NCBI GenBank assembly: GCA_937951415.1
Contig: CALFBW010000067.1
Location: 1-34,791 of the forward strand
Reading direction: 5' to 3'
DNA length: 34,791 nt
Origin: an uncultured Chitinophagales bacterium
Lineage (GTDB): Bacteria; Bacteroidota; Bacteroidia; Chitinophagales; UBA2359
In this document: piece after piece, positions 1 to 10,284 of the stretch
How positions within the stretch are numbered: position 1 is the stretch's first letter
Layout: each line of letters starts with the position of its first letter
Notes under the pieces: model-generated
Database searches by the model: none
What the model saw: the letters and a program-made list of their open reading frames with translations, nothing else
Told to the model about the DNA's origin: nothing
Program-made: the position numbers and the translations under genes

Positions 1-1353
1 CTGAATCGACAAACGGTGTAGGGTAGGAGCCCGGTTCAACATCACTGGATGTCCGCGCAGCACATTCTCGAGAATATCCCAAATTACGGGTACCTTTTTG
101 TCTACTAGTTTCTTAGCAGACTTCACTGTTTTCACAATTCCACGCTCTATTAGCTTTCTAATAATAAAAGGCTTGAAGAGCTCAGCAGCCATGTTCTTTG
201 GAATACCACATTCGTGCATTCTCAAGTTTGGTCCTACTACAATTACCGAACGTCCAGAGTAATCCACACGTTTACCAAGTAGGTTTTGACGGAAACGTCC
301 TTGCTTCCCCTTAAGTACATCACTCAAAGATTTCAAGGCTCGTCCACCTTCTGCTTTTACCGCATTCGACTTTCGAGAGTTATCGAATAGTGAATCTACA
401 GCTTCTTGAAGCATACGCTTCTCGTTTCGCAAAATCACTTCTGGTGCTTTGATCTCGATCAACCTTTTCAATCGGTTGTTACGAATGATCACCCGTCGGT
501 ATAAGTCATTCAAATCAGAACTCGCAAATCGGCCCCCATCTAGAGGAACTAAAGGACGAAGTTCTGGTGGAATTACTGGAAGATATTCGATAATCATCCA
601 CTCTGGCTTGTTTTCGCGATGCAAGTTTCCTTTACGGAAACGCTCTACGATACTCAAACGCTTAAGAGCTTCTGTTTTACGTTGATTTGAAGTTTCGTTA
701 TCTGCTTGGTAGCGCAAATCGAAAGACAATTGATCTAAGTCGATTCGTCCTAAAAGATCGCGAACTGCTTCCGCACCCATTTTAGCGATGAACTTGTTAG
801 GATCTGAATCCTCCAAATGTCTATTCTCTGGCGGAAGTTTGTCTAGCAAGTCAAAATACTCTTCTTCCGTATACAGATCTAAGTATTTAACCGGCTCTTC
901 TTCTCCTGCGAGAACACCTGGTTGGATTACGGCGTAACGCTCGTAATAAATAATGCTTTCCAATTTCTTAGAAGACAATCCTAGTAGGTAACCAATTTTA
1001 TTTGGCAGAGATTTGAAGTACCAAATGTGTACAACAGGAACCACCAATTTGATGTGTCCCATTCGCTCACGACGTACTTTCTTTTCCGTTACCTCAACAC
1101 CACATCTGTCACAAACGATTCCTTTGTAACGAATACGCTTGTATTTTCCACAATAGCACTCGTAGTCCTTCACAGGACCAAAAATTCTTTCGCAGAAAAG
1201 ACCATCTCGTTCCGGTTTATAGGTCCGGTAGTTGATGGTTTCGGGCTTCAGAACTTCTCCGAAAGACCGTTCGAGAATTGTATCGGGCGAAGCTAGACAA
1301 ATGGTTACTTGAGAAAATCCACTTGTTACTTTCGACTCTTTCTTAAATGCCAT
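1..1353 (-). CDS. rpoC: DNA-directed RNA polymerase subunit beta' (partial, N-terminal 451 residues)
   Basis: Largest catalytic subunit of RNA polymerase, forming the clamp and half of the active-site cleft. The frame is open from ATG at 1353 to the window edge, so the remaining two thirds, including the NADFDGD catalytic motif, lie outside. Visible landmarks are the N-terminal zinc ribbon (Cys66, Cys68, Cys81, Cys84 in CYCGK...CDRCG), the lid and rudder region, [16 protein letters not shown] and the NRAPTLHR segment at the truncated end. It lies 92 nt downstream of rpoB in the same direction, as in nearly all bacteria, and is surely cotranscribed with it. The start is the first ATG and gives the family-typical MAFKKESK-like N-terminus. 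No conventional Shine-Dalgarno precedes it. Confidence 0.98.
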   Translation of the reverse strand, partial: MAFKKESKVTSGFSQVTICLASPDTILERSFGEVLKPETINYRTYKPERDGLFCERIFGPVKDYECYCGKYKRIRYKGIVCDRCGVEVTEKKVRRERMGHIKLVVPVVHIWYFKSLPNKIGYLLGLSSKKLESIIYYERYAVIQPGVLAGEEEPVKYLDLYTEEEYFDLLDKLPPENRHLEDSDPNKFIAKMGAEAVRDLLGRIDLDQLSFDLRYQADNETSNQRKTEALKRLSIVERFRKGNLHRENKPEWMIIEYLPVIPPELRPLVPLDGGRFASSDLNDLYRRVIIRNNRLKRLIEIKAPEVILRNEKRMLQEAVDSLFDNSRKSNAVKAEGGRALKSLSDVLKGKQGRFRQNLLGKRVDYSGRSVIVVGPNLRMHECGIPKNMAAELFKPFIIRKLIERGIVKTVKSAKKLVDKKVPVIWDILENVLRGHPVMLNRAPTLHRLSIQ

Positions 1354-1370
1354 CCTCTGTTTTATTTAGG

Positions 1371-1396
1371 ATTTCCCCCTGATGAAGGGAGGAAAT
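1371..1396 (-). other. imperfect hairpin in the rpoB-rpoC spacer
   Basis: Bases 1371-1380 (ATTTCCCCCT) and 1386-1396 (AGGGAGGAAAT) are near-complementary with a 5-base loop and one bulged base. It lies 18 nt upstream of the rpoC start. There is no U-run after it on the minus strand, so it is not a terminator; an RNA-processing or translation-modulating role is only a guess. Confidence 0.3.
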
Positions 1397-1445
1397 ATTT
1401 TTTAATCAATATAGAATCACCCAGTTAATTGCTGGGACAAGCGGT

Positions 1446-4400
1446 TTATTCAAAAACCAAATCCAAAGCCAATCCACGAAGTTCGTGCATCAATACATTG
1501 AAAGACTCAGGAATATTAGAATTAGGCATGTTTTCTCCTTTAACAATTGCCTCATATGCTTTCGCACGTCCTTGAATATCATCCGATTTCAAGGTGAGTA
1601 ACTCTTGTAGGATATTAGCAGCTCCAAATGCTTGAAGTGCCCAAACCTCCATCTCTCCAAAACGCTGACCACCGAATTGAGCCTTACCACCAAGTGGTTG
1701 CTGGGTAATCAATGAGTATGGACCGATAGAACGTGCATGCATCTTATCGTCGATCATGTGCGCCAGTTTCAACATGTAGATTACTCCAACTGTTGCAGGC
1801 TGCATAAATCGCTCTCCAGTTTCACCATCGTATAGGTATGTTACCCCTAATGATGGCAATCCTGCTTCCTTCACTTTCTCTTCAATCTCATCTACTGATG
1901 CTCCATCGAAGATTGGTGTAGCGTACTTCTCTCCAAGTTCTTTACCGGCCCATCCAAGAACTGTTTCATAGATTTGACCAATATTCATTCGAGATGGTAC
2001 ACCTAGTGGATTCAAAACAATATCAACTGGTGTTCCGTCTTCCAAGAACGGCATGTCTTCCATTCTTACAATCTTGGCAACAATACCCTTGTTACCGTGA
2101 CGTCCAGCCAATTTATCTCCAACTTTCAGCTTACGTTTTTTAGCAACATAAACCTTTGCAAGTTTCAATACTCCCGCAGGAAGTTCATCACCAATGCTAA
2201 TGTTGAATTTCTCTCTATTGTAACGTCCAGTTTCGGCTTTACGCTGGATTTCGTAATTATGAAGAAGTCTTTTCAACAAGTTGTTGATTTCCTCATCATT
2301 AGTCCATTCGTTCGGCTCCACCTGAAGATAATCAGGTACTCCTTCTAGAACTCTTTTACTCAAACGAGTTCCTTTCGGGATCAACTCCTCGAAGTACAGG
2401 TTGTTAATACCTTCCGACTTTTTGTCTTTCAGTAGCTCGATTAACTTCTCTAGTAGAAGGTCCCGAATTTCTGTCTTTGTTCTCTTGTGCGTTTCCTCAA
2501 GATCACCTAACATCTTCTTTTCACGTGTCTTAGCGTCTTTGTCTTTCTTCGCACGAGCGAATAAAAGTTTGCCAATAACGACACCTTTCACCGAAGGTTT
2601 TACTTTCAGAGAAGCATCCTTAACGTCACCTGCTTTGTCTCCAAAGATGGCGCGAAGCAGCTTTTCTTCCGGTGTTGGATCCGACTCTCCTTTAGGGGTA
2701 ATCTTTCCAATCAGAATATCTCCTTCCTTGATGTGTGCACCAATTCGAATGATACCATTCTCGTCAAGATCTTTGGTCGCTTCCTCAGAAACGTTCGGAA
2801 TATCGTTGGTCAGTTCTTCCTCTCCCAACTTCGTATCACGAACATCCATACTGAACTCATCAATATGGATAGAAGTAAAGATATCTTGCTTTACAACTTT
2901 CTCTGAGATTACAATTGCATCCTCAAAGTTGTAACCTTTCCAGGGCATGAATGCCACCATCAAGTTACGTCCGAGAGCAAGTTCTCCTTTTTGAGTACCA
3001 TAGCCTTCACATAGAATCTGGCCGTTCTTTAACTTGTCGCCTTTTCTTACAATTGGCTTCAAGTTCACACAAGTTCCTTGGTTGGTTCTGCGGAATTTCG
3101 TGAGGTTGTATGTTTTTATATCACCTTCAAAACTCACAAGTCGATCACTGTCGGTTCGGTTGTACCGAATAACTATTTTCTCTGCATCTACATACTCCAC
3201 TACACCATCACCTTCTGCATTTAGCAAAGTACGTGAGTCGGTAGCCACTCTAGCTTCTAGTCCAGTACCAACAATCGGAGAATCAGGCTGCAACAAAGGC
3301 ACTGCCTGGCGCTGCATGTTTGATCCCATCAATGCACGGTTGGCATCATCGTTTTCCAAGAAAGGAATCAATGAGGCTGAGACACCAACAATTTGGTTAG
3401 GTGCAACATCGATAAACTGGAGTTCCTGTGGAAGAAGGATCGGGAATTCACCAGAATCACGACCCTTAATTCGATCACTAAGGAATTTACCTTTTGAGTC
3501 AATAGCAGCATTTGCTTGACCAATTCTCTTGTCGTCCTCTTCCTCAGCAGATAAGTACCGAACCGCGTCATCAGTTAATAAAACTTTTCCGTTTTTCACC
3601 TCACGATAAGGTGTTTCGATAAAGCCCATTTTATTGATCTTCGCGTGTACACACAGTGTAGAGATCAATCCAATATTCGGACCCTCAGGTGTTTCAATCG
3701 TACACAATCGACCATAGTGCGAATAGTGAACATCACGAACCTCAAATCCTGCACGTTCTCTGGAAAGACCACCAGGTCCTAGTGCTGAAATACGACGTTT
3801 GTGTGTGATCTCAGAAAGTGGATTTGTTTGATCCAAGAACTGAGACAACTGACTCGTACCGAAGAATGAATTTATTACACTTGAGAGTGTTCTCGCGTTG
3901 ATCAAATCAACTGGTGTAAATACCTCGTTGTCCCGTACATTCATACGCTCACGAATCGTTCTTGCCATACGTGCAAGTCCAACACCGAACTGTGCATATA
4001 ATTGCTCTCCAACCGTACGCACACGACGATTACTCAAATGGTCGATATCATCGATATCTGCCTTTTGATTCGCAAGCTGAACCAAGTATTTCACCATCGT
4101 AATGATATCTTCCTTGGTTAAAACTCGAATATCACGCTCGATATCAAGCGCAAGTTTTTTATTGATTTTGTATCGACCTACTTCTCCTAGATCGTATCGC
4201 TTATCGGAGAAGAACAATTTGTCGATGATACCACGTGCAGTTTCTTCATCCGGTGGATCAGTACCACGTAGTTGACGATAGATTACTTGAACGGCCTCAA
4301 TTTCAGAGTTCGAAGTATCTTTTTGCAGTGTATTATAAATGATAGAGAAATCTGCCGATAGTTCTTCTTTCTGAACAATGATAGATTTGAGTTCTGTTAC

Positions 4401-5267
4401 CAGAATTTCTTCAATATTATCTTCATTCAAAATGGTATCACGCTCTAGAATGATTTCGTTTCGTTCGATAGAAACTACCTCTCCAGTATCTTCATCTACG
4501 AAATCCTCAATCCAGGTTTTCAATACCCGTGCAGCCAATTTCTTACCTACACATTTCTTTAAATTTTTCTTGTTTACCGAAATCTCTTCGGCTAGACCAA
4601 ACAAGTCCAAAATGGCTTTATCTGATTCATATCCAATAGCACGCAACAAAGTAGTTACCGGGAACTTCTTCTTACGATCGATGTAAGCGTACATAACATT
4701 GTTGATGTCTGTAGCAAACTCAATCCAAGATCCTTTAAACGGAATAACTCTCGCAGAGTAAATTTTCGTTCCGTTCGGGTGACGGCTCTGTCCAAAGAAT
4801 ACACCCGGTGAACGGTGCAACTGTGATACAACAACACGTTCGGCCCCATTCACAACGAAAGTCCCTTTGGGCGTCATGTATGGAATATTTCCAAGGAATA
4901 CATCCTGAACGATGGTTTGGAAATCAATATGGTCTTCGTCATTACAAGACAAACGCAATTTTGCCTTCAATGGCAAGCTGTACGTGAGACCTCTCGCCAT
5001 ACATTCTTCAATGGTATAGCGCGGGGGGTCTAAATAATAGTCGAGAAACTCCAACACGAAAATATTCCGAGCGTCAGAGATCGGGAAGTTCTCCATAAAT
5101 ACCTTAAAGAGACCTTCATTGATTCTGTTTTCGGGCGTAGTTTCGAGCTGAAAGAAGTCCTGAAAAGATTGGATTTGAATATCCAGCAGATTGGGGTATT
5201 CGTGAAAAGCACGGATCTTACCGAAGCTGTGTCTTTGCTTACGAAAACCTTTTTTTGCTTGAGCCAT
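1446..5267 (-). CDS. rpoB: DNA-directed RNA polymerase subunit beta
   Basis: Second catalytic subunit of RNA polymerase, 1273 residues from this start. The frame is open 13 codons further up (to 5306), but those codons run into a hairpin (5308-5337), while the ATG at 5267 gives the normal [18 protein letters not shown] opening. The rifampicin-binding cluster around residues 470-500 reads [18 protein letters not shown] followed by ALGPGGL; the residues equivalent to E. coli Asp516, His526 and Ser531 are all present, so there is no obvious resistance allele. Further conserved blocks are [13 protein letters not shown], the [18 protein letters not shown] segment, [12 protein letters not shown] and the C-terminal [18 protein letters not shown] block that contacts beta'. 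It lies 100 nt downstream of rplL and 92 nt upstream of rpoC. Confidence 0.99.
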   Translation of the reverse strand: MAQAKKGFRKQRHSFGKIRAFHEYPNLLDIQIQSFQDFFQLETTPENRINEGLFKVFMENFPISDARNIFVLEFLDYYLDPPRYTIEECMARGLTYSLPLKAKLRLSCNDEDHIDFQTIVQDVFLGNIPYMTPKGTFVVNGAERVVVSQLHRSPGVFFGQSRHPNGTKIYSARVIPFKGSWIEFATDINNVMYAYIDRKKKFPVTTLLRAIGYESDKAILDLFGLAEEISVNKKNLKKCVGKKLAARVLKTWIEDFVDEDTGEVVSIERNEIILERDTILNEDNIEEILVTELKSIIVQKEELSADFSIIYNTLQKDTSNSEIEAVQVIYRQLRGTDPPDEETARGIIDKLFFSDKRYDLGEVGRYKINKKLALDIERDIRVLTKEDIITMVKYLVQLANQKADIDDIDHLSNRRVRTVGEQLYAQFGVGLARMARTIRERMNVRDNEVFTPVDLINARTLSSVINSFFGTSQLSQFLDQTNPLSEITHKRRISALGPGGLSRERAGFEVRDVHYSHYGRLCTIETPEGPNIGLISTLCVHAKINKMGFIETPYREVKNGKVLLTDDAVRYLSAEEEDDKRIGQANAAIDSKGKFLSDRIKGRDSGEFPILLPQELQFIDVAPNQIVGVSASLIPFLENDDANRALMGSNMQRQAVPLLQPDSPIVGTGLEARVATDSRTLLNAEGDGVVEYVDAEKIVIRYNRTDSDRLVSFEGDIKTYNLTKFRRTNQGTCVNLKPIVRKGDKLKNGQILCEGYGTQKGELALGRNLMVAFMPWKGYNFEDAIVISEKVVKQDIFTSIHIDEFSMDVRDTKLGEEELTNDIPNVSEEATKDLDENGIIRIGAHIKEGDILIGKITPKGESDPTPEEKLLRAIFGDKAGDVKDASLKVKPSVKGVVIGKLLFARAKKDKDAKTREKKMLGDLEETHKRTKTEIRDLLLEKLIELLKDKKSEGINNLYFEELIPKGTRLSKRVLEGVPDYLQVEPNEWTNDEEINNLLKRLLHNYEIQRKAETGRYNREKFNISIGDELPAGVLKLAKVYVAKKRKLKVGDKLAGRHGNKGIVAKIVRMEDMPFLEDGTPVDIVLNPLGVPSRMNIGQIYETVLGWAGKELGEKYATPIFDGASVDEIEEKVKEAGLPSLGVTYLYDGETGERFMQPATVGVIYMLKLAHMIDDKMHARSIGPYSLITQQPLGGKAQFGGQRFGEMEVWALQAFGAANILQELLTLKSDDIQGRAKAYEAIVKGENMPNSNIPESFNVLMHELRGLALDLVFE

Positions 5268-5307
5268 ATATGATTTGTTGTACCGACCGTTTCTTACAAT
5301 GCACAAA

Positions 5308-5337
5308 GAGGCATAAGGGCCTAGGGCCCTATGCCTC
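5308..5337 (-). promoter_or_regulatory. rplL-rpoB intergenic hairpin (possible attenuator or processing site)
   Basis: The arms GAGGCATA and TATGCCTC pair perfectly, continue through GGG/CCC past one bulged A, and close on a short loop, giving a stem of about 12-13 pairs. On the minus strand it is followed by TTTGTG, a weak U-tract. In E. coli the same gene junction carries a partial terminator and an RNase III processing hairpin; that this one has the same role is inferred from position and shape only. Confidence 0.6.
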
Positions 5338-5367
5338 GATAAATATCATGTGTGTTTTGAGTTGATA

Positions 5368-5745
5368 TTACTTCAACTCAACTTCTGCACCAGCTTCTTC
5401 AAGCTGTGCTTTGATTGCTTCTGCTTCGTCTTTAGCAACACCTTCCTTTACAGGACCTGGAGCACCGTCAACAATTGCTTTAGCTTCTTTTAGTCCAAGT
5501 CCAGTAATAGACTTAACTACTTTTACAACACCAAGCTTAGCACCACCTGCAGCTTTCAAAATTACATCGAATTCTGTTTTTTCTTCTGCTGCTGCGCCGC
5601 CACCGCCACCGCCGCCAGCCATCATAACTGGTGCTGCTGCAGCAGGCTCAATGCCATACTCTTCTTTTAAAATGTCTGCTAGTTCACTTACCTCTTTTAC
5701 TGAGAGGTTTACTAACTGTTCTGCGAATTCTTTCAAATCGGCCAT
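5368..5745 (-). CDS. rplL: 50S ribosomal protein L7/L12 (bL12)
   Basis: Stalk protein of the large ribosomal subunit; dimers bind L10 and recruit translational GTPases such as EF-Tu and EF-G. The 125 residues fit the family. An N-terminal dimerisation domain (1-33) is followed by a flexible Ala/Gly hinge with seven consecutive Gly (residues 44-50), then the globular C-terminal domain starting at EKTEFDVIL and including [19 protein letters not shown], the factor-binding helix. It lies 39 nt downstream of rplJ. The hairpin after its stop separates it from rpoB, which suits the need for several copies of L7/L12 per ribosome. Confidence 0.99.
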   Translation of the reverse strand: MADLKEFAEQLVNLSVKEVSELADILKEEYGIEPAAAAPVMMAGGGGGGGAAAEEKTEFDVILKAAGGAKLGVVKVVKSITGLGLKEAKAIVDGAPGPVKEGVAKDEAEAIKAQLEEAGAEVELK

Positions 5746-5784
5746 TATACTATTTGTTTAATTATTATTACTGTTGATTAATTG

Positions 5785-6309
5785 TTATGCTGCACCACGC
5801 TCTTCAAGCGCTTTAAGGATGCCAGCAAGTTTACCACCACCTGACTGCAATGCTGAAATAACATTTTTAGCAGGAGATTGTAACAGACCTACGATGTCTC
5901 CGATCAATTCTTCACGAGACTTCATGCTTGCCAAAGTTTTCACTTGGTCATCGCCAATGAAGATGCTCAAATCAATTGAAGCAGCTTTTAAAATAGGTCG
6001 ATCGTGTTTTTTACGGAACTCCTCAATGACTTTTGCTGGGCGGTTAGCCGTATCACAAAACATCAAAGCAGTTGGGCCCGCTAACACTTCATTCAATCCG
6101 GCGAGATCTTTCTCGCTTTTGTCAATGGCTTTAGCAGCCAAGGTATTCTTCACTACGCGAAGTTCAATGTCATTCTCGAAGCATTGTCTACGTAATGCAT
6201 TTACAGCTTCTACAGTTAATGTAGAAGTATCTGTAACGTACACGTGGTCTACTTCGTTAAATCTCGCGGTTAGTTGTTCTACGACGTTTATTTTCTCTTC
6301 TCTAGTCAT
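5785..6309 (-). CDS. rplJ: 50S ribosomal protein L10 (uL10)
   Basis: Base of the ribosomal stalk: the N-terminal domain binds 23S rRNA and the C-terminal helix carries L7/L12 dimers. 174 residues, opening MTREEKINVVEQLTARF, with the family motif VVKNTLAAKAI near residue 53 and GPTALMF near residue 78. It starts 2 nt after the rplA stop, implying translational coupling. In many bacteria the L10-L12 complex represses its own leader; no clear leader can exist here because the gene abuts rplA, so control of this pair probably acts on the longer L11-operon message (inference). Confidence 0.98.
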   Translation of the reverse strand: MTREEKINVVEQLTARFNEVDHVYVTDTSTLTVEAVNALRRQCFENDIELRVVKNTLAAKAIDKSEKDLAGLNEVLAGPTALMFCDTANRPAKVIEEFRKKHDRPILKAASIDLSIFIGDDQVKTLASMKSREELIGDIVGLLQSPAKNVISALQSGGGKLAGILKALEERGAA

Positions 6310-6311
6310 AA

Positions 6312-7007
6312 TTACAATCCACTTATTGATTTAACATCGAATGGCACTGAAGGACTCATAGTTGAAGCTATGTATGCGCTCTTCCAATAAATTCCCTTTG
6401 CAGATGCAGGCTTCATTCTGTTAATGGTTGAAATAACCTCAGAAATATTACCTACAAGTTGCTCAGGAGCAAAAGATACTCGACCTACAGAACAATGTAT
6501 TATACCGAATTTGTCGACTCTAAACGAAATCTTACCCTTCTTCACCTCAGATACTGCTCCAGCCACGTCCATGGTAATAGTACCAGTTTTCGGGTTAGGC
6601 ATGAGGTTACGAGGACCAAGAATTCTACCAAGCGCTCCGACTTTAGCCATGACATTTGGTGTAGCAATCACTACGTCCATGTCAATCCATCCAGAATTAA
6701 TTTTCTGAACATATTCGTCGAGGCCGACATAGTCGGCGCCAGCAGCTTGAGCTTCTGCTTCCTTATCAGGCGAACACAAAACCAATACCTTCTTAGACTT
6801 TCCTGTTCCGTGCGGTAGGGAGACTGTTCCACGCAATGCCTGGTCGGCTTTACGAGGGTCAACACCCAGACGGATGTGCATATCCACGGAAGCGTCGAAT
6901 TTAGCTGTATTTACTTCTTTAACGAGAGCTGCTGCTTCGTCAACGGAGTATAGCTTATCGGGCTCTACCTTAGGATTTACCTCTTTTCTCTTCTTGGTAA
7001 GTTTCAC
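6312..7007 (-). CDS. rplA: 50S ribosomal protein L1 (uL1)
   Basis: Binds 23S rRNA at the L1 stalk near the E site and helps release deacylated tRNA; in many bacteria it also represses its own operon by binding the message. 231 residues, opening [17 protein letters not shown]. Family signatures are [17 protein letters not shown] (45-61), [14 protein letters not shown], and the L1 signature region [21 protein letters not shown]. The 117-nt gap to rplK contains an 8-bp hairpin at 7055-7079, a possible regulatory site. Confidence 0.98.
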   Translation of the reverse strand: MKLTKKRKEVNPKVEPDKLYSVDEAAALVKEVNTAKFDASVDMHIRLGVDPRKADQALRGTVSLPHGTGKSKKVLVLCSPDKEAEAQAAGADYVGLDEYVQKINSGWIDMDVVIATPNVMAKVGALGRILGPRNLMPNPKTGTITMDVAGAVSEVKKGKISFRVDKFGIIHCSVGRVSFAPEQLVGNISEVISTINRMKPASAKGIYWKSAYIASTMSPSVPFDVKSISGL

Positions 7008-7054
7008 CGTTCACTAATTTAAAATATGATTAATCACTGATGCTTAATTGGCGA

Positions 7055-7079
7055 TCTGTTGGATGGAAGCCCCAACAGA
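7055..7079 (-). promoter_or_regulatory. hairpin in the rplK-rplA spacer
   Basis: TCTGTTGG (7055-7062) and CCAACAGA (7072-7079) are perfect complements around a 9-base loop. On the minus strand the U-run lies before, not after, the hairpin, so it is not an intrinsic terminator for this operon. Its place 48 nt upstream of rplA makes an L1 or ribosome-related regulatory element possible, but no canonical L1-binding loop was established. Confidence 0.4.
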
Positions 7080-7124
7080 AAAAAAGATAATTCGTCTCAC
7101 AGTTGAATTACCTTCTCTTACTTC

Positions 7125-7580
7125 TTATGCTTCAGCTTCTGTTTCCCATGGAGGGGTACCGGACATGGTTAGTCCCATACTTCGGGCCGTTCCGGCCACC
7201 ATTTTCATTGCTGATTCTACTTTAAAAGCATTCAAATCAACCATTTTACTTTCTGCGATTTCTCGCACATCGTCCCAGGATACTGAACCCACCTTAATTC
7301 GGTTAGATTCTGGAGAACCCTTTTTCAATTTTGCTTTTTCCATGAGCAGTATTGCCGCCGGAGGAGTTTTGATTACAAAGTCAAATGATTTGTCTTTATA
7401 AACAGTAATCTGGACCGGACATATCTGACCCATTTTATCCTGCGTACGTGCATTGAACTGCTTACAGAAGTCCATGATGTTCACTCCCTTTGCACCAAGT
7501 GCTGGTCCAACTGGAGGTGCAGGATTTGCCTGCCCACCTTTTACCTGTAGCTTAATAAAGCCACCTACTTCTTTAGCCAT
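7125..7580 (-). CDS. rplK: 50S ribosomal protein L11 (uL11)
   Basis: Component of the GTPase-associated centre, bound with L10 and L12 near the stalk base, and needed for stringent-response sensing by RelA-type enzymes. 151 residues, opening [20 protein letters not shown], then [22 protein letters not shown], the N-terminal thiostrepton-region signature with the proline-rich linker, and the RNA-binding C-terminal domain ending near residue 145 with ARSMGLTM. It begins 1 nt after the nusG stop, so the two are probably translationally coupled. Confidence 0.98.
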   Translation of the reverse strand: MAKEVGGFIKLQVKGGQANPAPPVGPALGAKGVNIMDFCKQFNARTQDKMGQICPVQITVYKDKSFDFVIKTPPAAILLMEKAKLKKGSPESNRIKVGSVSWDDVREIAESKMVDLNAFKVESAMKMVAGTARSMGLTMSGTPPWETEAEA

Positions 7581-7581
7581 G

Positions 7582-8127
7582 CTATGTTACTTTTTCGACT
7601 TGCATGAAATTTAGCTCTACGGGTGTTCTTCTTCCGAAGATTTTCACAATCACCTTAAGCTTTTTCTTATCGTCATAAATTTCCTCAACAGTTCCGTTGA
7701 AATCGTTGAATGGGCCATCTACAATTTTCACTGTTTCATTAACAATGAACGGTTCATTCATTACGGCTTCTCCGGCCTCTTTCATTTCATCCATCTTTCC
7801 GAGCAAACGATTTGCATCGTCATCCTTCATGGCGATAGGATTATTCTTCCCTAAAAATCCAATCACCCCAGTATAACTGCGGATCACTTGGATCATATCA
7901 CCATTGATCATCCCCTCTTCGGCTTCTACAAACATGTAGCCAGGAAAGAGGTTCTTTTCTTTGATCGTCTTCTTGCCTTTCTTAACCTGATAGACTTTCT
8001 CTGCAGGAAGAAGAATTTGCTTAATTAGATCTTGCCAACCGGATCGTTGAATTTCGGACTCAAGAATACCTTTCAGCTTCTTTTCTTGGCCGCTGATCAC
8101 CCTTAAGGTGTACCACTTTGTAGCCAT
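7582..8127 (-). CDS. nusG: transcription termination/antitermination factor NusG
   Basis: Binds the clamp helices of RNA polymerase, suppresses pausing and links transcription to Rho or the ribosome. 181 residues: an N-terminal NGN domain (about 1-115, opening [19 protein letters not shown]) and a C-terminal KOW domain (about 125-175) with [19 protein letters not shown], matching the family consensus for the KOW turn. It sits 16 nt downstream of secE and 1 nt upstream of rplK, the near-universal bacterial arrangement. Confidence 0.98.
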   Translation of the reverse strand: MATKWYTLRVISGQEKKLKGILESEIQRSGWQDLIKQILLPAEKVYQVKKGKKTIKEKNLFPGYMFVEAEEGMINGDMIQVIRSYTGVIGFLGKNNPIAMKDDDANRLLGKMDEMKEAGEAVMNEPFIVNETVKIVDGPFNDFNGTVEEIYDDKKKLKVIVKIFGRRTPVELNFMQVEKVT

Positions 8128-8143
8128 AGCTGCTCGGTATTAA

Positions 8144-8365
8144 TTAAGTGAAAAAATCATAGAGGATACCCAATAATCCTTTAAAGATAGGATTTTCAGG
8201 CTGTGCTCCAAAAACGAAATCCATAAGGAAGACACACAACGCAATCAACAACGAAGCAACAGACACAATAAATGCACTGTGTTGCAATTCTTCCCATGTA
8301 GGCCAGGTTACTTTGTAAAGCATTTCCTGCCACACTTCATTCAAATACGTCTTAATGTTTTCCAT
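8144..8365 (-). CDS. secE: preprotein translocase subunit SecE
   Basis: Small essential subunit of the SecYEG protein-export channel in the inner membrane. 73 residues, the short single-span form: an amphipathic helix with the signature VTWPTWEELQHSAFIV (19-34) followed by one transmembrane segment (about 34-55, VSVASLLIALCVFLMDFVFG). It lies between tRNA-Trp and nusG, as is standard in Bacteroidota. Confidence 0.97.
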   Translation of the reverse strand: MENIKTYLNEVWQEMLYKVTWPTWEELQHSAFIVSVASLLIALCVFLMDFVFGAQPENPIFKGLLGILYDFFT

Positions 8366-8396
8366 TACAGTTTCTCTCTTATTTACTTCGAAAAAG

Positions 8397-8469
8397 CACG
8401 GGCGGAAGGGCTCGAACCTACGACCGCTGGTTTTGGAGACCAGTGCTCTACCAACTGAGCTACACCCGT
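8397..8469 (-). tRNA. tRNA-Trp (anticodon CCA)
   Basis: 73 nt. The acceptor stem ACGGGTG pairs with CGCCCGT (one G-U), the D arm GCTC...GAGC is intact, the anticodon stem CTGGT/ACCAG encloses loop CTCCAAA with anticodon CCA, and the T arm carries the TTCGAGC loop. The 3' CCA is not encoded. It is positioned between tuf and secE, so it is processed from the same transcript. Confidence 0.97.
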
Positions 8470-8492
8470 ATCGCTTATTTCAGCGAAGTCTC

Positions 8493-9680
8493 TTATGATA
8501 ATATTTCAGTAACCTGACCTGCACCTACAGTACGACCACCTTCACGGATCGCAAAACGAAGACCTTTCTCCATTGCAATTGGGTAAATCAATTCTACTGT
8601 AATTGTTAGGTTATCACCAGGCATTACCATTTCTACACCATCTCCCAACTGAACTTCTCCAGTTACGTCAGTGGTACGGAAATAGAACTGAGGACGGTAC
8701 TTGTTGAAGAATGGAGTGTGACGTCCACCTTCTTCTTTTTTCAATACGTAAACCTCAGCTTTGAATTTCGTGTGAGGCTTGATAGAACCTGGCTTGCAGA
8801 TTACCATTCCACGCTTGATTGCTGTTTTCTCAATTCCACGCAATAGAATTCCGCAGTTATCACCTGCTTCTCCACGCTCAAGAATTTTACGGAACATCTC
8901 AACTCCTGTACAAGTAGATTTCAACGAATCTTCTTGAAGACCAACGATCTCTACTGGCTCACCAACCAAGATTACACCTCTTTCGATACGACCCGTAGCA
9001 ACTGTACCACGACCAGTAATAGAGAATACATCCTCAACTGGTAACAAGAAATCTTTATCAATTGGACGAGGAGGTACTGGAATAAAATCATCCACAGCAG
9101 CCATCAAAGCACGAACTTGGTCCATCGCTGCAGCTTCTCCTTCTAATGCTTTCAATGCAGATCCAGCAATAACTGGAATGTTATCCCCATCAAAATCATA
9201 AAAGCTCAATAGGTCACGAATTTCCATTTCTACCAACTCGATCAACTCAGGGTCATCCACCAAGTCAACTTTGTTCATGAAAACTACAACCTGAGGTACA
9301 CCAACCTGACGTGCAAGCAAAATGTGCTCACGAGTTTGAGGCATAGGACCATCAGTTGCCGCAACAACTAAAATAGCACCATCCATTTGGGCAGCACCTG
9401 TTACCATGTTTTTTACGTAATCCGCGTGACCTGGACAGTCAACGTGTGCGTAGTGACGATTTGGTGTCTCGTATTCTACGTGGGCAGTATTAATTGTAAT
9501 ACCTCTTTCTTTTTCCTCTGGAGCTCCATCGATATCATCGTAGTTCTTCTGCTCTGCAAGACCATCGCCAGCTAGTACAGATGTAATAGCAGCAGTCAAA
9601 GTTGTCTTACCGTGGTCAACGTGACCAATCGTACCAATGTTTACGTGAGGTTTATTCCTCTGAAAAGTTTCTTTAGCCAT
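8493..9680 (-). CDS. tuf: elongation factor Tu
   Basis: GTPase that delivers aminoacyl-tRNA to the ribosomal A site. 395 residues with all G motifs: GHVDHGKT (19-26, P-loop), RGITI (switch I), DCPGHADY (G3), NKVD (G4) and GSALKAL (G5). Domains 2 and 3 follow, with [15 protein letters not shown] and the C-terminal [15 protein letters not shown]. It is flanked by tRNA genes on both sides, the usual tufB-like setting, so translation factor and tRNAs share a transcript. Confidence 0.99.
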   Translation of the reverse strand: MAKETFQRNKPHVNIGTIGHVDHGKTTLTAAITSVLAGDGLAEQKNYDDIDGAPEEKERGITINTAHVEYETPNRHYAHVDCPGHADYVKNMVTGAAQMDGAILVVAATDGPMPQTREHILLARQVGVPQVVVFMNKVDLVDDPELIELVEMEIRDLLSFYDFDGDNIPVIAGSALKALEGEAAAMDQVRALMAAVDDFIPVPPRPIDKDFLLPVEDVFSITGRGTVATGRIERGVILVGEPVEIVGLQEDSLKSTCTGVEMFRKILERGEAGDNCGILLRGIEKTAIKRGMVICKPGSIKPHTKFKAEVYVLKKEEGGRHTPFFNKYRPQFYFRTTDVTGEVQLGDGVEMVMPGDNLTITVELIYPIAMEKGLRFAIREGGRTVGAGQVTEILS

Positions 9681-9764
9681 GGCTAATTTTCCGTTTAATT
9701 AGTTAATTGAATTATTATTGTTATTCTTCTTCGATTGTTGTTGTGTTCACTCCATCAAAAAAAG

Positions 9765-9836
<72 letters not shown>

Positions 9837-9846
9837 TTGGAAAAAG

Positions 9847-9919
9847 AGCGGAAGACGAGACTCGAACTCGCGACCCTCAGCTTGGAAGGCTGATGCTCTA
9901 CCAACTGAGCTACTTCCGC
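9847..9919 (-). tRNA. tRNA-Gly (anticodon TCC)
   Basis: 73 nt. The acceptor GCGGAAG pairs perfectly with CTTCCGC, the anticodon stem TCAGC/GCTGA encloses CTTCCAA (anticodon TCC), and the T loop is TTCGAGT. No encoded CCA. Ten nucleotides separate it from the neighbouring tRNA-Thr(GGT). Confidence 0.97.
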
Positions 9920-9961
9920 TTGAAATTTTAGATAAGGCTTTCTTTGGTGTGGACTGTGAAG

Positions 9962-10044
9962 TGGGGGTGACAGGATTCGAACCTGTTCAGCTGAAAGCAC
10001 CAGATTTACAGTCTGGCCCGGCTCTCCCACTCCGGCGCACCCCC
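9962..10044 (-). tRNA. tRNA-Tyr (anticodon GTA)
   Basis: 83 nt class II tRNA with a long variable arm. The acceptor GGGGGTG pairs with CACCCCC, the anticodon stem CCAGA/TCTGG encloses loop CTGTAAA with anticodon GTA, and the extra arm GCTTTCAGCTGAAC lies before the TTCGAAT T loop. The discriminator base is A, the usual tyrosine identity base; no encoded CCA. Confidence 0.97.
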
Positions 10045-10071
10045 ATACACATTAGCCTTTTAAAAAGAAAG

Positions 10072-10144
10072 AGCCGATGGACGGACTCGAACCGCCGGCC
10101 GGCTGATTACAAATCAGCTGCTCTACCAGCTGAGCTACATCGGC
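10072..10144 (-). tRNA. tRNA-Thr (anticodon TGT)
   Basis: 73 nt. The acceptor GCCGATG pairs perfectly with CATCGGC, the anticodon stem GCTGA/TCAGC encloses TTTGTAA (anticodon TGT), and the T loop is TTCGAGT. First gene of the tRNA-tuf transcript. It shares its acceptor 5' strand and D arm with tRNA-Thr(GGT), so the two isoacceptors are probably old duplicates. Confidence 0.97.
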
Positions 10145-10232
10145 TTCTTTTTTCTTAATTTTTAGCCCTGTAAATATGAGGGCTTATCAGTGATTGAATG
10201 AACTAACCTTGCCCCAATTGGGTAAGGGAATG

Positions 10233-10240
10233 CAAAAATA
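10233..10240 (-). promoter_or_regulatory. -7 box upstream of the tRNA-tuf operon
   Basis: The minus strand reads TATTTTTG, an exact match to the Bacteroidota -7 consensus TAnnTTTG, about 89 nt before the first tRNA. No clean TTG -33 element is seen at the usual distance, so the call rests mainly on the -7 box and on location between hpf and the tRNAs. Confidence 0.5.
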
Positions 10241-10284
10241 GAATATAAATTGTTATAAGGGAGAGATTTAGGATAATTTTTTTT

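Noticed and set aside
2401-2934. 177-codon open frame on the plus strand inside rpoB
   Set aside because: It is antisense to a highly conserved part of rpoB, has a Ser/Phe-rich composition expected of a reverse frame, and shows no recognisable domain.
3034-3519. 161-codon open frame on the plus strand inside rpoB
   Set aside because: Antisense shadow of rpoB with the same unlikely composition.
5774-6334. 186-codon open frame on the plus strand opposite rplJ
   Set aside because: Exact mirror of the rplJ coding region; rplJ is certain and no plus-strand promoter is seen.
10162-10182. Hairpin AGCCCT-N9-AGGGCT beside the first tRNA-Thr gene
   Set aside because: On neither strand is it followed by a T-run, and the stem is only 6 bp; too weak to call a terminator or riboswitch.
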